Assembly (NCBI GenBank): GCA_910591455.2
Contig: OU342823.1
Location: 18,127,219-18,191,218, forward strand
Source: Pholis gunnellus
Lineage: Eukaryota > Chordata > Actinopteri > Perciformes > Pholidae
Length of the DNA: 64,000 bases
Direction of reading: 5' to 3'
The translations under genes and the position numbers were made by a program. Of the stretch, positions 1 through 13,300 are shown one piece after another. The notes under the pieces were generated by a model that saw nothing but the letters and a program-made list of their open reading frames with translations, was not told the DNA's origin and ran no database searches. How positions within the stretch are numbered: the stretch's first letter is position 1; the number at the start of each line of letters is the position of its first letter.

Positions 1-545
1 CGAGTGTTGCTTTTGCCTCAAATGCTACAGCTCCTTGATCTCTCAAAACTGCTGCCCCACTTGATTTCCCAACTTCAAATCTACCTATGATGCATAATGC
101 GAAGCTGAGGAGCAAACACGACCGGAAAACTACCCACTTGACTTGCACGTGGGAGGAAAAAAAGAAAGATGGAGGCCCAGATTCTTGTTTTTCACCTCCT
201 AAAGGAGGCCGGCACATGTTGCATTTAATCTCCGTGCAGCGGACTCTCATCCTGGCTATAGAAGTGGAGCATCCTCTTGCGAAGTGGACCGTGGTGGATA
301 ACGTTTCTCGTAAATGGGGCGCTAAGATTGCACGTTTTGCTTTGATGTGTCCAGACTGCAAATCCTCCACATGCTTTCCCACATCGATATTGTAACACGG
401 CCTGAAACCCAAAGGATTATGGGGAACAATTCATCACTTTTAGATGTCATACATCTGCTCTTAATGTCCCGTGAGAGCGCATAAGGTCTAGGGTTTGTGT
501 CCTGTGGCAATTTCACAGTTTAGAACGGTCTATTTAATGGAAGAC
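1..545. other. Intergenic, nothing recognised
   Basis: Mixed-composition sequence with no long open frame that resembles a protein, no clear tandem repeat and no recognised mobile element. It ends where a DNA-transposon relic begins. Confidence 0.5.
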
Positions 546-1652
546 CAGTGGTGGAAAGTAAATACATTTATTCAAGTAGCCTTAAATACATTGTACCAAG
601 AAGTAATTTCCCCTATAAACTTTCATGGTTTGATTTAACTACCTTTATTTAACTACCTGTTTGGGAACCAAAGATGTAAAAATGATAATTTTTTTCATAA
701 GATGCAATGGCATGAAAAAAAGTCATAAAAATGAGCACTGATTGCTGCAGAATCGTCTCCCATCAATCATCTCACGAGCCCACGAGATTTATCTGGTGAC
801 CCTTCCTCTGGACTAATCTACTGAGCTGTCCATACAGCTCCACCAACAGTAAAATACTGCAGTATTAATCTAATAATGTCATATTTGATGACCAATATGC
901 AGTAGTTTTATGGTACTTTTACTTTGGATACTCTAAGTACATTTTGCGATACTTTTGTGCCTTTTCTCAAAGTAACAATCAAGATTTTCATGAAATCAAA
1001 CCTCATTTTGTGGTTTTTTCAATGTATTGACATTCAATAATTCCCTGTCTGTACAGTAGTTTGTATTGGTAGTGGCGGAGTCCGCCATTCCCTTAAACAT
1101 GAGGAAATGATGCATGCACGTAATCCAGTCTCTCACTCACTTTGGGGGAGACGCGACCCCCTTGGTTGTGATCCGCTGGATTAAACTACCTGGCTGTACG
1201 GCGTGTGTTGTCTTTTTTTGTCACACGGTTGGAAGTTCGGTCCTCGCGCTCCGCATGTTTGCGTGCCGAAGTGTCTTTGAGCAAGATGCCGAACCCCAGC
1301 TTGCACCTTGCATGGCGGCTCCACCGCCATCGGTGTATGTGTAATAACAGGACAATTGTAAAGCACTTTATCCAGTAAAGTAGATCCATTTACCATATAA
1401 AGTAGTGAAACTGGCTCCACCAGCTGCGACTTACAACAATCACTATTATCTACTTATGTCATACATCGAGTATCACTGAGAGGGGCTGTTTCTCTGCAGT
1501 AGGACTACTTTCATTTTTGATACGTTACTGCCAATACTTATTTCTATGAATCCAGGAGACCTTTACTCATAACAGCATTCTTATATAGCAGTATTGCTAC
1601 TATTACTGAAGTAAAAGTGGAAGAATTAATGTGACTACTTCTTACACCGTTG
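546..1652. mobile_element. Non-autonomous TIR DNA transposon relic, interrupted by a SINE
   Basis: The left end reads CAGTGGTGGAAAGTAAATAC followed by 'tttattcaagtagcctta'. This is the terminus of a teleost repeat I recognise from memory by its CAGTGGTGG end and repeated 'agtacttttactt' stretches. The right half (about 1490-1652) has 'gctactattactgaagtaaa' and ends in 'cttacaccgttg', an imperfect reverse complement of the left terminus (6 of the last 9 bases). The middle carries the SINE at 1224-1395, so the element was hit by a second insertion. There is no coding capacity. Both halves have diverged substantially, so the copy is old. The superfamily is not assigned. Confidence 0.65.
1224..1395 (+). 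mobile_element. Teleost SINE copy nested in a DNA transposon relic
   Basis: The segment contains the hallmark string 'gtctttgagcaagatgccga' followed by 'aaccccagcttgcaccttgc', then 'ccgccatcggtgtatgtg', 'caattgtaaagcactttat' and a terminal 'gatccatttacc'. These occur in this order in a widespread teleost SINE family (the 'cgaagtgtccttgagcaaga ... agtccatttacc' type), known to me from memory. The 5' head is poorly preserved. It is non-coding, and its position inside 546-1652 shows it inserted after the host element. Confidence 0.75.
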
Positions 1653-2486
1653 GCAGCGAGGCTGAATTCACTGACGTCTGGATCCCAGACTCAAAAGGCC
1701 TGCAGAGGCTTGTGTTAATTTGATTAAATGCAAATTTGTCAGAAAAATGCACCACCTAATGGCAACTGAAGCAACAGAGGCCCCTAAGAGATCCCAGTCT
1801 CGTCAGCACTGATCTCAACGCGGGCATTATTATTGACACGAACAGAGCTTTAAATCCCGGTGTTTGAAGTGGGGGACAGTGTATTTGAAAGGCATATGAA
1901 TTTTTCCTGTGATATACTGAGCTGGCCACACTGAAGGAGAACGTCCTGCGTCGTATCAGTGAATCTCAATGAACGTGACTATCTCTCGCCACATAATTGC
2001 AAAGGGATTACTGTTTTTATCATTCCCTTTCAAGCGGAAGGCCTTCCAATTGTGGATGGTAAAATAAATCATTATCCAAAATTGCTGTGAAATAACAGGC
2101 GTGCTGCAGGAGTGAGAGATGTCCCCGACCGGTGTGTGTCTCTCACACACACACACACAGGAAAATGGACTGTGATGGAGGCACACAGTGAGTTAAATGA
2201 GGGGAAATAATAAGGAAAGAGGTGGTTATCAGGCTCTGAGCGTGCCTCATTCAGCCCGCCAGACTGCAAGTCATCACATATGCAGACTTTACTCTGAAAG
2301 CTCCAGCGTCAGGGCTTTCTCTCCCCTCTCTCCCCTCTCTCCCCCTCTCTCTGTTAATGGAGTCTATTAGGACTTGGCTTGTAGGGGAAATAGGACTGAA
2401 ATCAGAGGTCAATGACCCTCCTTTATGTCCCTGGCTCGCGAGCACCGCAACCACAGTCACCGCCACGGTGCCATAATCATCATCAT

Positions 2487-2518
<32 letters not shown>

Positions 2519-3344
2519 TCAATGCTTTCTGCCTCTCCAACATTGTGAGTCCCATTTCGATCCTCACTGTCATCATCAAAACCACAAGTATCATCAGTGC
2601 TATTGTTATCCTCCTCCTCCTTGGATTCCCTCCCTGAATAATGCATAAATCGTTAAACGAAGCCCCGTAGTAAATTAGACTCTACACCTAATTACCATGT
2701 TGCAATTAGCAGGAGAAATGAGAGAGGATCCAAAAAACATTGCCCACAACAAAGTGAGCCAGATTAGTTGTTATTTTTTTTTTGTTCTGTTTTGTTTCGT
2801 GTTTAAGCTTTAGAAATAAAAAAAAAAAAGAGCCGCGGCTCTAGTTTGTCTTTCAGCACAGATTAATTTCTGAAGTAAACTGTAAGAGCGTCGGTTCTTT
2901 TGAAAAAACCGAGATGCAATCCTCAGAGGGAGCCCGACGCGACCCCGAAAGCAGCTCCGCCAAAGATCCTGTGGGTGAGACGCTGTAGCAGCCTGCGGGA
3001 GATCGGAGGTGGGGGGTGTCACTGGGCGTGACCTTGTCGCAGAACTCGCGGTGAACCGGCGAACGCGTCTGAGTGCTATGCAAAGTAGCGAGGGTGACTT
3101 CAGAGGTACGAGTTCTCAGTGGAAGGATAAGTGTGAGGAATAAAACTATTTATCCACAGCAGGTCTGATCTAGACACTCTCATGACGGCAACGTACGTTT
3201 CTCCAAACCACGTATACGTTGAATGTTGATGTCTTTGCATTCAGTCAAGTGACGCTCTGAACTCGTGACATAGTATGTAGAGTGACCGTCATTGAAGGTT
3301 TCATAGTATAGCTACAAATATAAAAAAAGGGAAAAGTCCACTTA
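1653..3344. other. Intergenic with simple repeats
   Basis: No gene is supported. A short CA run lies at 2144-2159 and a CT/CCCTCT-rich stretch at about 2319-2354. A trinucleotide array is listed separately. The open frames over 2251-2648 are translations of these repeats (poly-Asp or poly-His) and are not taken as genes. Confidence 0.5.
2476..2521 (+). repeat. ATC/ACC trinucleotide microsatellite
   Basis: About 15 units of CAT interrupted by a block of CAC. The reading frames it keeps open give poly-His on the plus strand and poly-Asp on the minus strand, both artefacts. Confidence 0.9.
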
Positions 3345-3993
3345 GGGTTGGGTGGGAGCGCCGGTGGTTGGGTCAAACAAACACAGGACTTTCACCTCGG
3401 CGATGCTTGTTCCATAACGTTTTAATGTTGCGCAAGAAGTCTGCTACGGGTCAGCCATTGGTTTGTGGACTGCTGTTTTCAAGCCTCGAGTTCTGCATTT
3501 TGGCTGTCGCCATCTTGGTTTTTCAGCCGTTGCCATCTTGTCTTTTTTGCAACCGGAAATGACACAAGAAGGTTGAGCAAAGTACAACCGAACGATGAAT
3601 AAGACATATTTTGGCAACCAAAACGGTTATAATGACCTTTCGTGAAACTGAAAACACACCCTGAAAAGGTCAAAGTTCAAAGACAAAAACACGGACAACG
3701 CCGCGGTAGCGACTTGTCAATCACAAGGTAGCCACGCCCTAAATCATACCCTGCGATATGATCTATTTTACTCTAAACTGGACCGTGATTTACTAAATGA
3801 ACATCATGCCAAATTGAAGAAGACTTAAAACGAGAGCTTGAGAACAAAAACTAAACGGTTACAATGTTTACTGAGGTAATGAATCAAGTAAGAAGTAGCC
3901 TCACTTTATTCCAAAGCTATTAGAATGCAAGTTTAAGGCACTTACGCATTGGCTTCACCTTTCTGACCTGGAGGTCGCCGTCTGGTTCGAGCC
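3345..3993. mobile_element. Teleost interspersed repeat, probably non-autonomous transposon
   Basis: The block contains 'gttgggtcaaacaaacacag', 'gtcgccatcttggtttttc', 'agacatattttggcaacca', 'acgccgcggtagcgacttg' followed by 'tcaatcacaaggtagccacg', and near its end 'gcaagtttaaggcacttacg' plus 'cattggcttcacctttctga'. I recognise this ordered set as a repeat found dispersed in many teleost loci. No transposase frame is visible and the open frames are short. Termini are approximate and no target-site duplication could be fixed. Confidence 0.6.
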
Positions 3994-6900
3994 AGAACAT
4001 TAACCAGAACTACTTCATCGTCCATTAGCTCGCTGTTTTCAGAACGACTGTGGCTGCACGGCCAGATTAACCTGCTCAGCAAACCTTTTAGCTCCTGTTT
4101 GTGCTAATTAGGTTGTCAGGAGAAAAAAAAACGTATTATGTGAATGCAGAATGTTCTCAATGTTGATAATAGGCATCAAGGCTCCTAGCCTCGTCACGCC
4201 ACACTCCCCCGTGAGTGATGAGGCCCCTGGGCGCCCTCGCTGAGCACAGACTCAGAGTCTACAGGTAGATGCTCAGGGTTGAGGCGGGGCCTTTAAAATG
4301 TAACAAGAACAGCAGCGCAGATTACCTCAAACCAACTGGCAGACCATGAGAATGGGGGCCTTCGGGGCCCCTGAAGGGTCTGGTTGTTGCCAACTTTTTT
4401 CTGGTTGGTGAATTCAGTTGTTGTGGTTGTTTGGGTGTTGCCGCTGAGGTTTAACTTCACTAATGAGAGCTTTCTCATAACTAACTAATTGGTGTACACA
4501 GAATTATTCTCCAAAAGATTATTTTCAAAGCTGTCCTGTGAAAATCCATGTATCTTAGAAATAAAGATAAGAAGCTTAGGGGGGAAACGATGTAATCTTA
4601 TTAAGAATCATAATGCTTAATAAAAGACACAATCATGTAACATTTGAGTGAGATGGGGACTTGTTTTCATACTATTTATCTTAAGTGAAAAAACACTACT
4701 CTTGAGCATTACTAGTATGATACACAACACTTCCTATTACTACTGCAATACAGCTCATTTTATCTTGAAAGATCGAAATTTCTCAAAATCTTGCCAAGGC
4801 ATATAGGTTATTATAAGCAAAAACATTCTGTGGAAAATTCTCTCACAAAGCAACTCTTGATCCTTCACTCTATTTAAAAAAAAAGAAATCAATCAATTCT
4901 GAGATGAATGTAGACACTTTTCTCTAACACACGTCTGCTTTCTGCATGAATGCCTGGTTAAACGACTAATTTCAATAAGTCAGTTGGTAGTTACGGCTCG
5001 CTCTTAATCGTTGACGTGAACAACAGAGATGGTAGATTGCCGACATAATAAGATCACATGTATGATTCTGCTGACAGTTGATAAACTGTGTAATATTGAA
5101 TTATCACCGCGCCCTAATGGAGACCTATTGCTTAGAGACTATTTGGATCAGTTGGAATTAATAAAGGAGAACCGTGATGCATTCAGCTGACAAATAAGCA
5201 CGTACGTGGATGATAATTGTGCGCAGTGTGTAACAAAAGAGACTGTAGTGTTCTAGAGACAGAGTAACGGAGGAGCCTCTGGGTTCACACTCGCTCCTCA
5301 GAAGATGGAGCTTCCAAAGCTCAAGGTAAATGAGTCCATTTGATTACAAATCCGGGTCGAACTGGGTCACGATCATAATTGTCTCTGTAATTAGATTCGC
5401 TCTCCGAGTGTCTGGCTTGTGTCAGCGCAGGCAGACAGCGGCAGTGTTTGCTCTGGAGGATGGACCCAAAAATACACTGTTAGCCTCTGGGAGCCGGGGG
5501 GGGTCGAGCGGTCAAGAAGAGGTGAGGACGAGGCGAGTGCACATTCCCATATAATGGTCCCCCCGGCGAAAACGATGTTTTGGTCCCTGCCCTTTCCCCG
5601 CTCTCATTAAGGCATTCTCAGGCGGTCACGTGGCTTTCAGAACTGTAGATGCGATGCCTCGACCGGTTTATGTACACTAATGATCCCAGTTGTTATGGCG
5701 CCGTCGAGGCCCTCGGCTGTCATTCTAAACAACTTGTTGCCACGTCGCTTGGTGTCAAAAATAACTGCATTGTCACATCTGAAAGGGCTCCGTTTCCAGC
5801 TCACTGTCTGACTCCCACCGTGTACAAAGTGTTTTCCCACAATCTGAAGTGCGGGCATGTCGTATATATAACATCCGAGCGAGTTGTCAAGCTTCATAAA
5901 AGCCGGTGTGATTTTTCAGTTTTCTTTCTTGCCAAAGTCAAGGTTTTGAGACGCTTCTCTCTTCTGCAGGTTAACGGCGCGCATTTGCATTAATCACCAT
6001 GACAACTGCCTTCCTGACTGTGTGTTATGCCCGGCAGAGAGAAGAAAGACAAGCAAGCGGAGAGATGGCGATAGCCTGGCGACGAGATGTGTTTTCATTT
6101 CACACTTTTTAAGATATTTTTCACTTCAAAGTTACTGTAACGCTTCCTGCTTTTGCTCGAATTGCAATTATTGTAGGAAGAGATGAGGTCGTGGCACACG
6201 GGCTTCTATTACGTTTCCCCTTTTTAAGGCCAGATCTGTCCACTTCATCTGCGTCTTTGAAATCCATAAAAATTGAGCATGAGTTTTCCCGTCATCCTTG
6301 TTTTATGTTCATCATGCGCCGTGTGTGCAGAAGGCTGTGCCGAGAAGTATTTGAAGTGGGTAAAGTGATGGAGTGTTACCTGTAACTGTATTTTAGGGGA
6401 ATTGCAAGTTGTAATCCCTTTTCTGAATAGAGTAAGCACATCACTACTGCCCAACACTGGGTATTAGCCTACATTTAGCACAAGCACACAGGTCTTGAAA
6501 TCCTCATTAGGCCGTACAAGAATTAACTTTGTTAAAGGATTGCTGATGACTTTCCATCACAAGTATGTAAATGTAGCCATGTTCAGTCAATCACCAGGTT
6601 TCATGCGTTTGATATTTACATTTCACTTCATCGTCTCTCATTAAAACCCAAGGCTACCAAAGAACATGCACGCGGAATATTAATCCTCCCCTCTTCTACC
6701 TCCATCTCAGGAATTCATTTTGCGACACTCGCACCCGAATTCTTTGGACTAGACCCTAATTAATTTTTGGTCACACTAATTAACTATGGAGTGAAAGAGT
6801 GTGGAGCATATAGGAAACACTGTAGTGGCGAGGAAGAGGGGAGACGATAAAGTTGCTGCGTTGGAGGCGGAGTGTTGCTCTACGTGCTAAACGGCGTGAC

Positions 6901-7491
6901 AGTATGTAAAGTGAATCTGTTGAAAGTATCACATTTGGAAAACTCTTTTAATATCGGGAGTGAATCCTGTGTGTGTGTATAACACGTTTTTAAATTGCTC
7001 ACATCATACTGCAGCATGTTTACACATTATGTCTCTATAAGCGCTGCGTTTTTGTCAAATGCTGTCAGTTCATTTCCTCTGCACCGTAGAGTTACACATG
7101 CAAATGTCCTCTCAGCCACATTGGAAAAAATGAATAAATGATAGAATCGGTAGAGAGGGAGAAAGGGCATGCACTTTCTATTTTCAGCTGACATGTTACC
7201 CGGCGTATTTTTAAAAGAGTAATTGCAGCTCCCTGGGGGGATAAGACATCTGTCCTCCAATTATTAAAGCGATTGTTTTGTTTTTGCCGGCTCATTCTGT
7301 GGATCAAGGGGTCCCGTAGTGAAATATAAATGACTCTGGCTGTGGACGGCCTCTCTCTCTCGCATGCTGATGCGCAACGCTTCCGAGACGACACTTAGGA
7401 ATGTTAAAAGGTTCCATAACCCTGGGTCGACACTGAGGCTAATGGCAGCTACTCTCTGGGAAGCAAGTAGCCTTTTAGTAGTACAGTCAGC

Positions 7492-7493
<2 letters not shown>
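3994..7493. other. Intergenic, mostly unique sequence
   Basis: No gene is supported. The open frame at 5649-5993 has no recognisable domain and overlaps a minus-strand frame of similar length, so it is probably chance. The AT-rich block at 6590-6800 is listed separately. Confidence 0.45.
6590..6800. promoter_or_regulatory. Candidate conserved non-coding element
   Basis: Unique AT-rich sequence without tandem repeats carries two identical TAATTAA cores (6757-6763 and 6777-6783) spaced 20 bp apart, plus nearby 'ctcattaaaa' and 'aatattaatcc' strings. Paired TAATTA cores are typical homeodomain targets in developmental enhancers. Conservation cannot be judged from one genome, so this is only a candidate. 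Confidence 0.3.

Positions 7494-7524
<31 letters not shown>
7494..7524 (+). repeat. 31-nt guanine homopolymer
   Basis: An uninterrupted run of 31 G, the longest mononucleotide run of G or C in the window. It could form a G-quadruplex. Length is likely unstable and hard to sequence. Confidence 0.95.
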
Positions 7525-10058
7525 CGACACAGAGAGCAAACATGATGCTGCGGTTATGTGGAATTTTCACATCTTCATTTTCTTTTCTTCGTTTTTGCGC
7601 TTTCGTGTTTTCTCATCAGGCGGAAACCTCACTTCTTCCTTACTTCTTGGCATTTTGAAAAAGAGAACTGAAAGAAAGACATGCTACCATAAGATTTAGA
7701 TGGGATTTTTTTGGATATTTTGCAGTTCATTTTTCGTTTCGTGCGAACAGATTCTTTATTTTACATTTATAATCCCAGATTGCCTCCCGCTCACGCTGCA
7801 CATGATGATACTATCAACTCTAAGCCGCTCTATGTGCCTGAGGTTGGTATGTAAGGAGCAGCGAGGCTGGCTGTCTGACTGACTGACTGACTGCACGTCA
7901 CGTCCAATCACTGCAGCAGACAGGGAACAGGTTACTTTGCATTTTAATTATGAGAAGGTCAGGCCAGGGTTTGTTCACCAGCGTTGTGCTTCATGTGATT
8001 AAACATGCACCGGACGCATAATTTATAGAGCACGGAGGACGCTTTGACCCCATCGCAATTTTATAATCTCCCACAAGCCTTTGTGTTGGTGCAATGTAAA
8101 TAATACCAGTAATTCATGGAGGAAAGATGAATGTTGTTGGTGGGAAACAAATGGGAGGGGGGGGGGGGTAAATCAATGAGACATGTTTCTGCAATATTTT
8201 ATTTATTTTTTACGTCTCACTTTTTTGTGTGTTTTGAACAAGTGCAAAAACGGTCAACATCAAAGGTCAAAGAGCACCGTTCCCACAGTAAACCTGCGGT
8301 TTGCAAGTTCTTGTGATGTTTCTAGCGTTTACAACAGATTTCACTTCATTTTTATTCCCACTGAGCTTGTCGGAGGGCCAGTGCACACACGGAACACACA
8401 TAGTGGAAAAGCTGCATGGCTGACATAGATTACATTCCTTAGCTCGATGGAATTCAAAAACGCCAGTTCATTGCGGACGGCAACCAGCTCCCTCCAGCCC
8501 CCCCAACAACAACGCATTATGGTTCGCCCCTTTATTCCCAATTTATTTCCCATGGAAAACTGTTCTAATTCACATCCCCCCCCCACCCCCTTCCTGTAAA
8601 AAGCTTCCAGATGCCATTCACTTTGCTTCAGAACAGTAGCCTGGCCCAGCTCCATAAGATCTAGTTCTCAGACTTTAGTCTTTTTTTTCTCATTTGCATA
8701 CTGTAACACAGCAGGGGGGGGGGGGTGCTCTCTCTCTCTCCCTCTCTCTCTCTCACATGGGAGGCCAAAGACTGTGACATAATTGTTTGGCACATTATTA
8801 ACACTCTGTGGCTGTGAATGCGACTTCCCATGCTTGGCTGAAGAATACACTCCAGCAGAAATTGGGCGTTTTGTCATTTGAGCTTGAGGGGGGGGGGGGG
8901 TTAACTATCAAAATAATGCGTTCCCACCCGCCCCTCTAGGAAATGCGCTTGTCCAACCGATGTCAACATTGTGCAAAACAAAAAGAGCAACAACCTGTCG
9001 TAGCCCCGGGGCTGCCCCCGCTCTTGGGGCTCGGGGGCCCAATCATGTCGCTTTAGACGGCGGCGCTTTCAATGACAGTAATCACGGTCATCATGCCGGT
9101 AATGGTGTTTTCCAGTATTGCTCTCCAGATCCACTCGCAATCCAAAATCATAAGCATCCTTTAGTATTTCTGAACAGAAACCAGAGCAGACAAACAGTGA
9201 AGGTGTCGACATGCCTCCCCTCCTGCTCCACTGCTGATATTACTCTTGGCCTGCGAGAGCCTTTGTGAAATTCCCCTATGATGAGCTGGAGGCGTCCGCT
9301 CAGTGGAGAGGGTGATTTCCATAAACCAGGTCGCGGCGGTGGTTGTTAGGACTGTGATCACTCACATCCACTTCACCATGAGGGGATCCTATTGTTTTGT
9401 CCCTCTGCCAAGCTCCGGTCACCTCCTTTAAGATGGGTAAAGAGGAGCTGCTGAGGAGGTGAAGATTAGAGAAGAGAAGGCTGAAATGATGAATAAACGT
9501 GCCCCTGCTTCAGGAAGCTCCAAATGACATATGACCAAAACTACACAGCCAGCATGATACAATATAATACACCCTGAAATGCTTTCATTGCCTTCTTCTT
9601 CTTGCAAATTAATCTTGCAACATGTAGAATATGGCCCACACATTTGTTGGCACAAAATGCAAGTGGAAGAATTCACAGCAGGAAGCGGGAGCATCGACTA
9701 AATCAGCAAGAGAACTCCGCTCTCTGTCCCGGTTGTGTTCTTTTCTATTGTACACCACACACTCACTTTCAATATGGAGGAGGTGGTGTCTTGTTGTCAC
9801 CTTGACATTGCCAATCAACTATGACTGCAACCAAGGATTGTTTTCACTATCAATGCGCCAAGATAATCAACAGCAGATGAATTGTTTGGTCTATACCATG
9901 TCTTGTTTTGTCCAATTAACAGTCCATTACCCACACACATTCAGTCTACTATCACATAGATATAGAGAAGCAGCAACTCTGTCACAATTCAGCGGCTTGA
10001 CTGCTTGGTATTTATGCTTTAAAAATGACTTACCATGAATTGATCAAAATTGTTGCCG
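7525..10058. other. Intergenic with G-runs and a CT tract
   Basis: No gene is supported. There are G runs at 8157-8168, 8714-8725 and 8888-8900. The second is followed at once by a CT-rich microsatellite (about 8727-8754). The rest is unique sequence with short unconvincing open frames. Confidence 0.5.
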
Positions 10059-10345
10059 ATAGTTATTTTGTCCGAGTGGAGAAAAGTGGAGCGACGAGTG
10101 GAGGAAATGTGATGAAGAGCCTTCCAAGTGGAGAAAATGAGATAGGATGCAATTCCATTAAAGAAAAAACAATGCTGTGCACTACTGGTGGCCCTTAAAT
10201 GGAGAAAACATGATGCAGTGCCCTCTAGGGTAACCTTACAGTGAAGAGAATGTGAGGAAGGGTCATCTAGGTTGACCTTTTGAACTTGATGCAGTGTCAT
10301 ACAGAATGCAGAAAACGCTGCTCTTTGGTGCCCCACCACATGCAG
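10059..10345 (+). repeat. Degenerate minisatellite related to the array at 56310-56875
   Basis: At least six diverged copies of a unit with the core 'agtggagaaaacatgatg' occur here, for example 'cttccaagtggagaaaatga', 'cccttaaatggagaaaacat' and 'cagtgccctctagggtaac'. The same variants in the same orientation occur in the 56-kb array ('cccttaaatgaagaaaacac', 'ttgccctctagagtatcc'), so the two loci share an origin. A further weak copy may lie at about 10450-10475. Confidence 0.6.
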
Positions 10346-13300
10346 CAGAAAGTGAATAAGCTATTCCTTTCAGAGGATCCCATGATCATCAACAGCTTTA
10401 AATTAACTGTGACTTTATCTTGTTTTACATTTCCACATGATCCCCGCCAAATGGAAAACATCATGTGCAACCCATCCAGTGACATCACACGATCGCAGAC
10501 AGCCAACATACATCAAAGAGTTACTGAGTAGAACTCGTTGGCCATTTAAGTTAAAGTGTGCCGTGAAACACGTATGTATGTTCAGCTTGTTGGAATTTAA
10601 CTCAGTGTGCAAGATAATTTTTTTCCCTTCAAGTAGCTCTGCTACAGCTTAAGCACCAATGTGCTGCAGATGCACTTTTGATATGAATTTTAAAAAGGGA
10701 AGCGACGGGGCTTTTTGAGGTCACACCAACAGAGCGGTAATACGCACACAAAGTCTATCAGCAATCCAAGGAACACTGAATCTATTTATTCTCCGCTTGT
10801 TTTTTCGAGTCATGTTTGGAGCATACACCAAAAAAAAAGAAAAACTCAGCTCATTTGATATTTTAATTAGTTTACCACTGTTGCATACACAAATCATAAT
10901 TCTGCCAACACCCCACAGTTAATGGATCCCAATAAATGAAATGTACATTTTGAAAATTGAGCAGGCACGCTTCCAGAGTAAAGGCCCAGTTAATCATACG
11001 CAGACAGTTATTCATTGATTCTCCGCATCAAGTCGACTTCTGATACCGCACTTCCTTCTTATTTCCCCGCCAGCTATTCATTCCTTTTCTTTTGCATGAC
11101 AGACTTCGTGCAAGAACCGTCCTTTCTTTTCCTTTATTTCCCCCCTGACATTGTTTGTTTTCTTTTTCAGTACGTATCCTGTTGTTTTGTTTTGAGGGTG
11201 TAAAGGTCTTTGGGAGACTGAGACAGCCGTATCAACCCTGTTTAGCATAAAGCTTGTGGCTGGCCCCGTCCGTGGCCTAATGAAAAGTAGAAGATAGGCT
11301 ATGCTTGTCATGCTTGGCTAGCCCTGTGATCGGCAGACTGTGGACAGTTACTCTGCCTGCATGCCAATTAATCTCACCCTCTGAATTTCCCACCGTCCCC
11401 GTTTCATCCGCCGCTGAATGGAAGAAGTCTGAGGGTCGCTTTCAAACAAATAGGCATCAATGCATCAATGTTGGATTTATGTGCATGGCGCAGACTTTGT
11501 CTGGAGATTTTATAGTTTCACACGGATTGATTTTTCGCAGAATTCACTTTGCATGCAGGCTTCAGATATGGACATTACAGTCTAATGGTTTTATTTAGCT
11601 GCAGATAAAAAATAAGGCAGGAGTCCCAGTTGTGTAGCTTTCCACGGACTGTTAGTTGCCTCTCAGGATCATATTTTCCACCTTTTGATATGGTGCATTG
11701 GTTAAAGGGCACTTTCAGCCGCATTAGCATGCTGCTCAGGCAGGCGCTGAACATTATTATTCTCTTTTATTTATATGTCAAAGCAGTGGGAGGAACCTGG
11801 ATCCCAGCTCGGGCTCAAACGCTCCTGGCTCCGTCTCAAAAGACAGCCCGAGTGTCTTTAAATGGCCAGTCATCACCATCGGGGAGCAGATAAAGATGGA
11901 TTTCAGATGAAGATTCATCGGGTGAAAACAGACCTGAGCTTGCTGTTTCTGGCCCTCATCATTCATCCCGCATCATCTGCTACATGCTTACACAGAAATA
12001 GATAGATAAAAATAAAAAAAAAATCTGAAAAGCACTCATACAGCTTTTTTACAAATCAACAAAGAGCTGACAAAAAAACATGCCCATTCATCATTAATAA
12101 TAGATGAGTTGGCTAAGCTCACAAGGCAAGTGAGGAATCCAGGTTACAATTTATGGGATAAATATTTCATCGCTAACATCTGTCTGTATATTCTGTGCCA
12201 GTGTGTTTTGAAGTTGTTACAAATGAACGTCAAACGGGAAGTAGTTGAACAAGCTGCCGAGGGAATGGAACAAAGACGCGGCAGCGCTGGGAGGAGAGGG
12301 GAAGACTCGCAGGAAGCAGAAACTCAACAGCAAACAATTTTCCTTGGCTCGTCAAACAAATTAAATATGCCGTTTGGCGGACTTTACTGTATTGCTCTTG
12401 TGCAGAGAAAAACAAAAATCAGAAAGAGAGGGGGGGGGGCTAGGGGCGGTAATCAGGGAGGGGGGGTGAATTTGTGCCCTCCTGTGCCCCCCCCCCCCCC
12501 CCCCCCCCTTCTGTTGGGGCAGCGCCACGGCTTGGACAGTACTCGCATTCTTTCACAGCTTATCCCAGGACTCTCTCAATTAAGCGCTAATAGGCAACCA
12601 CACAAAAAGATCTCTCAACCCCTCCCCCCCCAGAAAAATAACATGAGGGGAGGCACTCACGTCGCTTACATCCAAAAGTGTTTTCAGCTTATTTTTCCTG
12701 ACTTTGTGGGGAAATTTCCCCCTAATTGGCCATACTGTTTCCTATTTCCTGATTCTGTTTATTGACGGTGTTTTGATTTGATTATGCCCAGAGGAATCCC
12801 CCCCCCCCCCCCTTCCTCCTTAGACAACTGTCTGCCCACTTGAACATAGTCAATAGGAGAGTAGCATATAAGATGGGACATGACAGCTCTGCTTTGACAG
12901 CCACTTACAGCCGCGGAGCAAAGGTCAAGATGTCAAAACGGTCCAGTTTTTGACAAAGTCCCGTGCTTTTGACAGATATTCTTAAAAAAAGCACACAGAG
13001 CGAGAAATACCAATAAGTTAACAATCCGGATTAGCGGCAGCTCCCCTTTCCTTCCCCTAAATAGCTTGTACTGCCATTGTGTGATCGAGAAGAAAGGAGT
13101 AACGCAGAACGTTGAATACAAAGTGCCGATAGCGAAGCACCATGCCGAGCGGAGACTAAAGCAGTTGCCACATCAGAGCACGTCCATATGAAATGAGTTA
13201 CTGATGGGGCTGTTTTTCAGCTTCAGAGAATATGGCACCGAATCAAAAACCCACACTTTCAAAAAGGAGCCCCCCCCTTTACCACCACCAGCAGCCATCC

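Noticed and set aside
12109..12765. 218-codon plus-strand open frame
   Set aside because: It crosses G and C homopolymers (poly-Gly, poly-Pro), has no domain and no exon or promoter signals, and its composition changes along its length.
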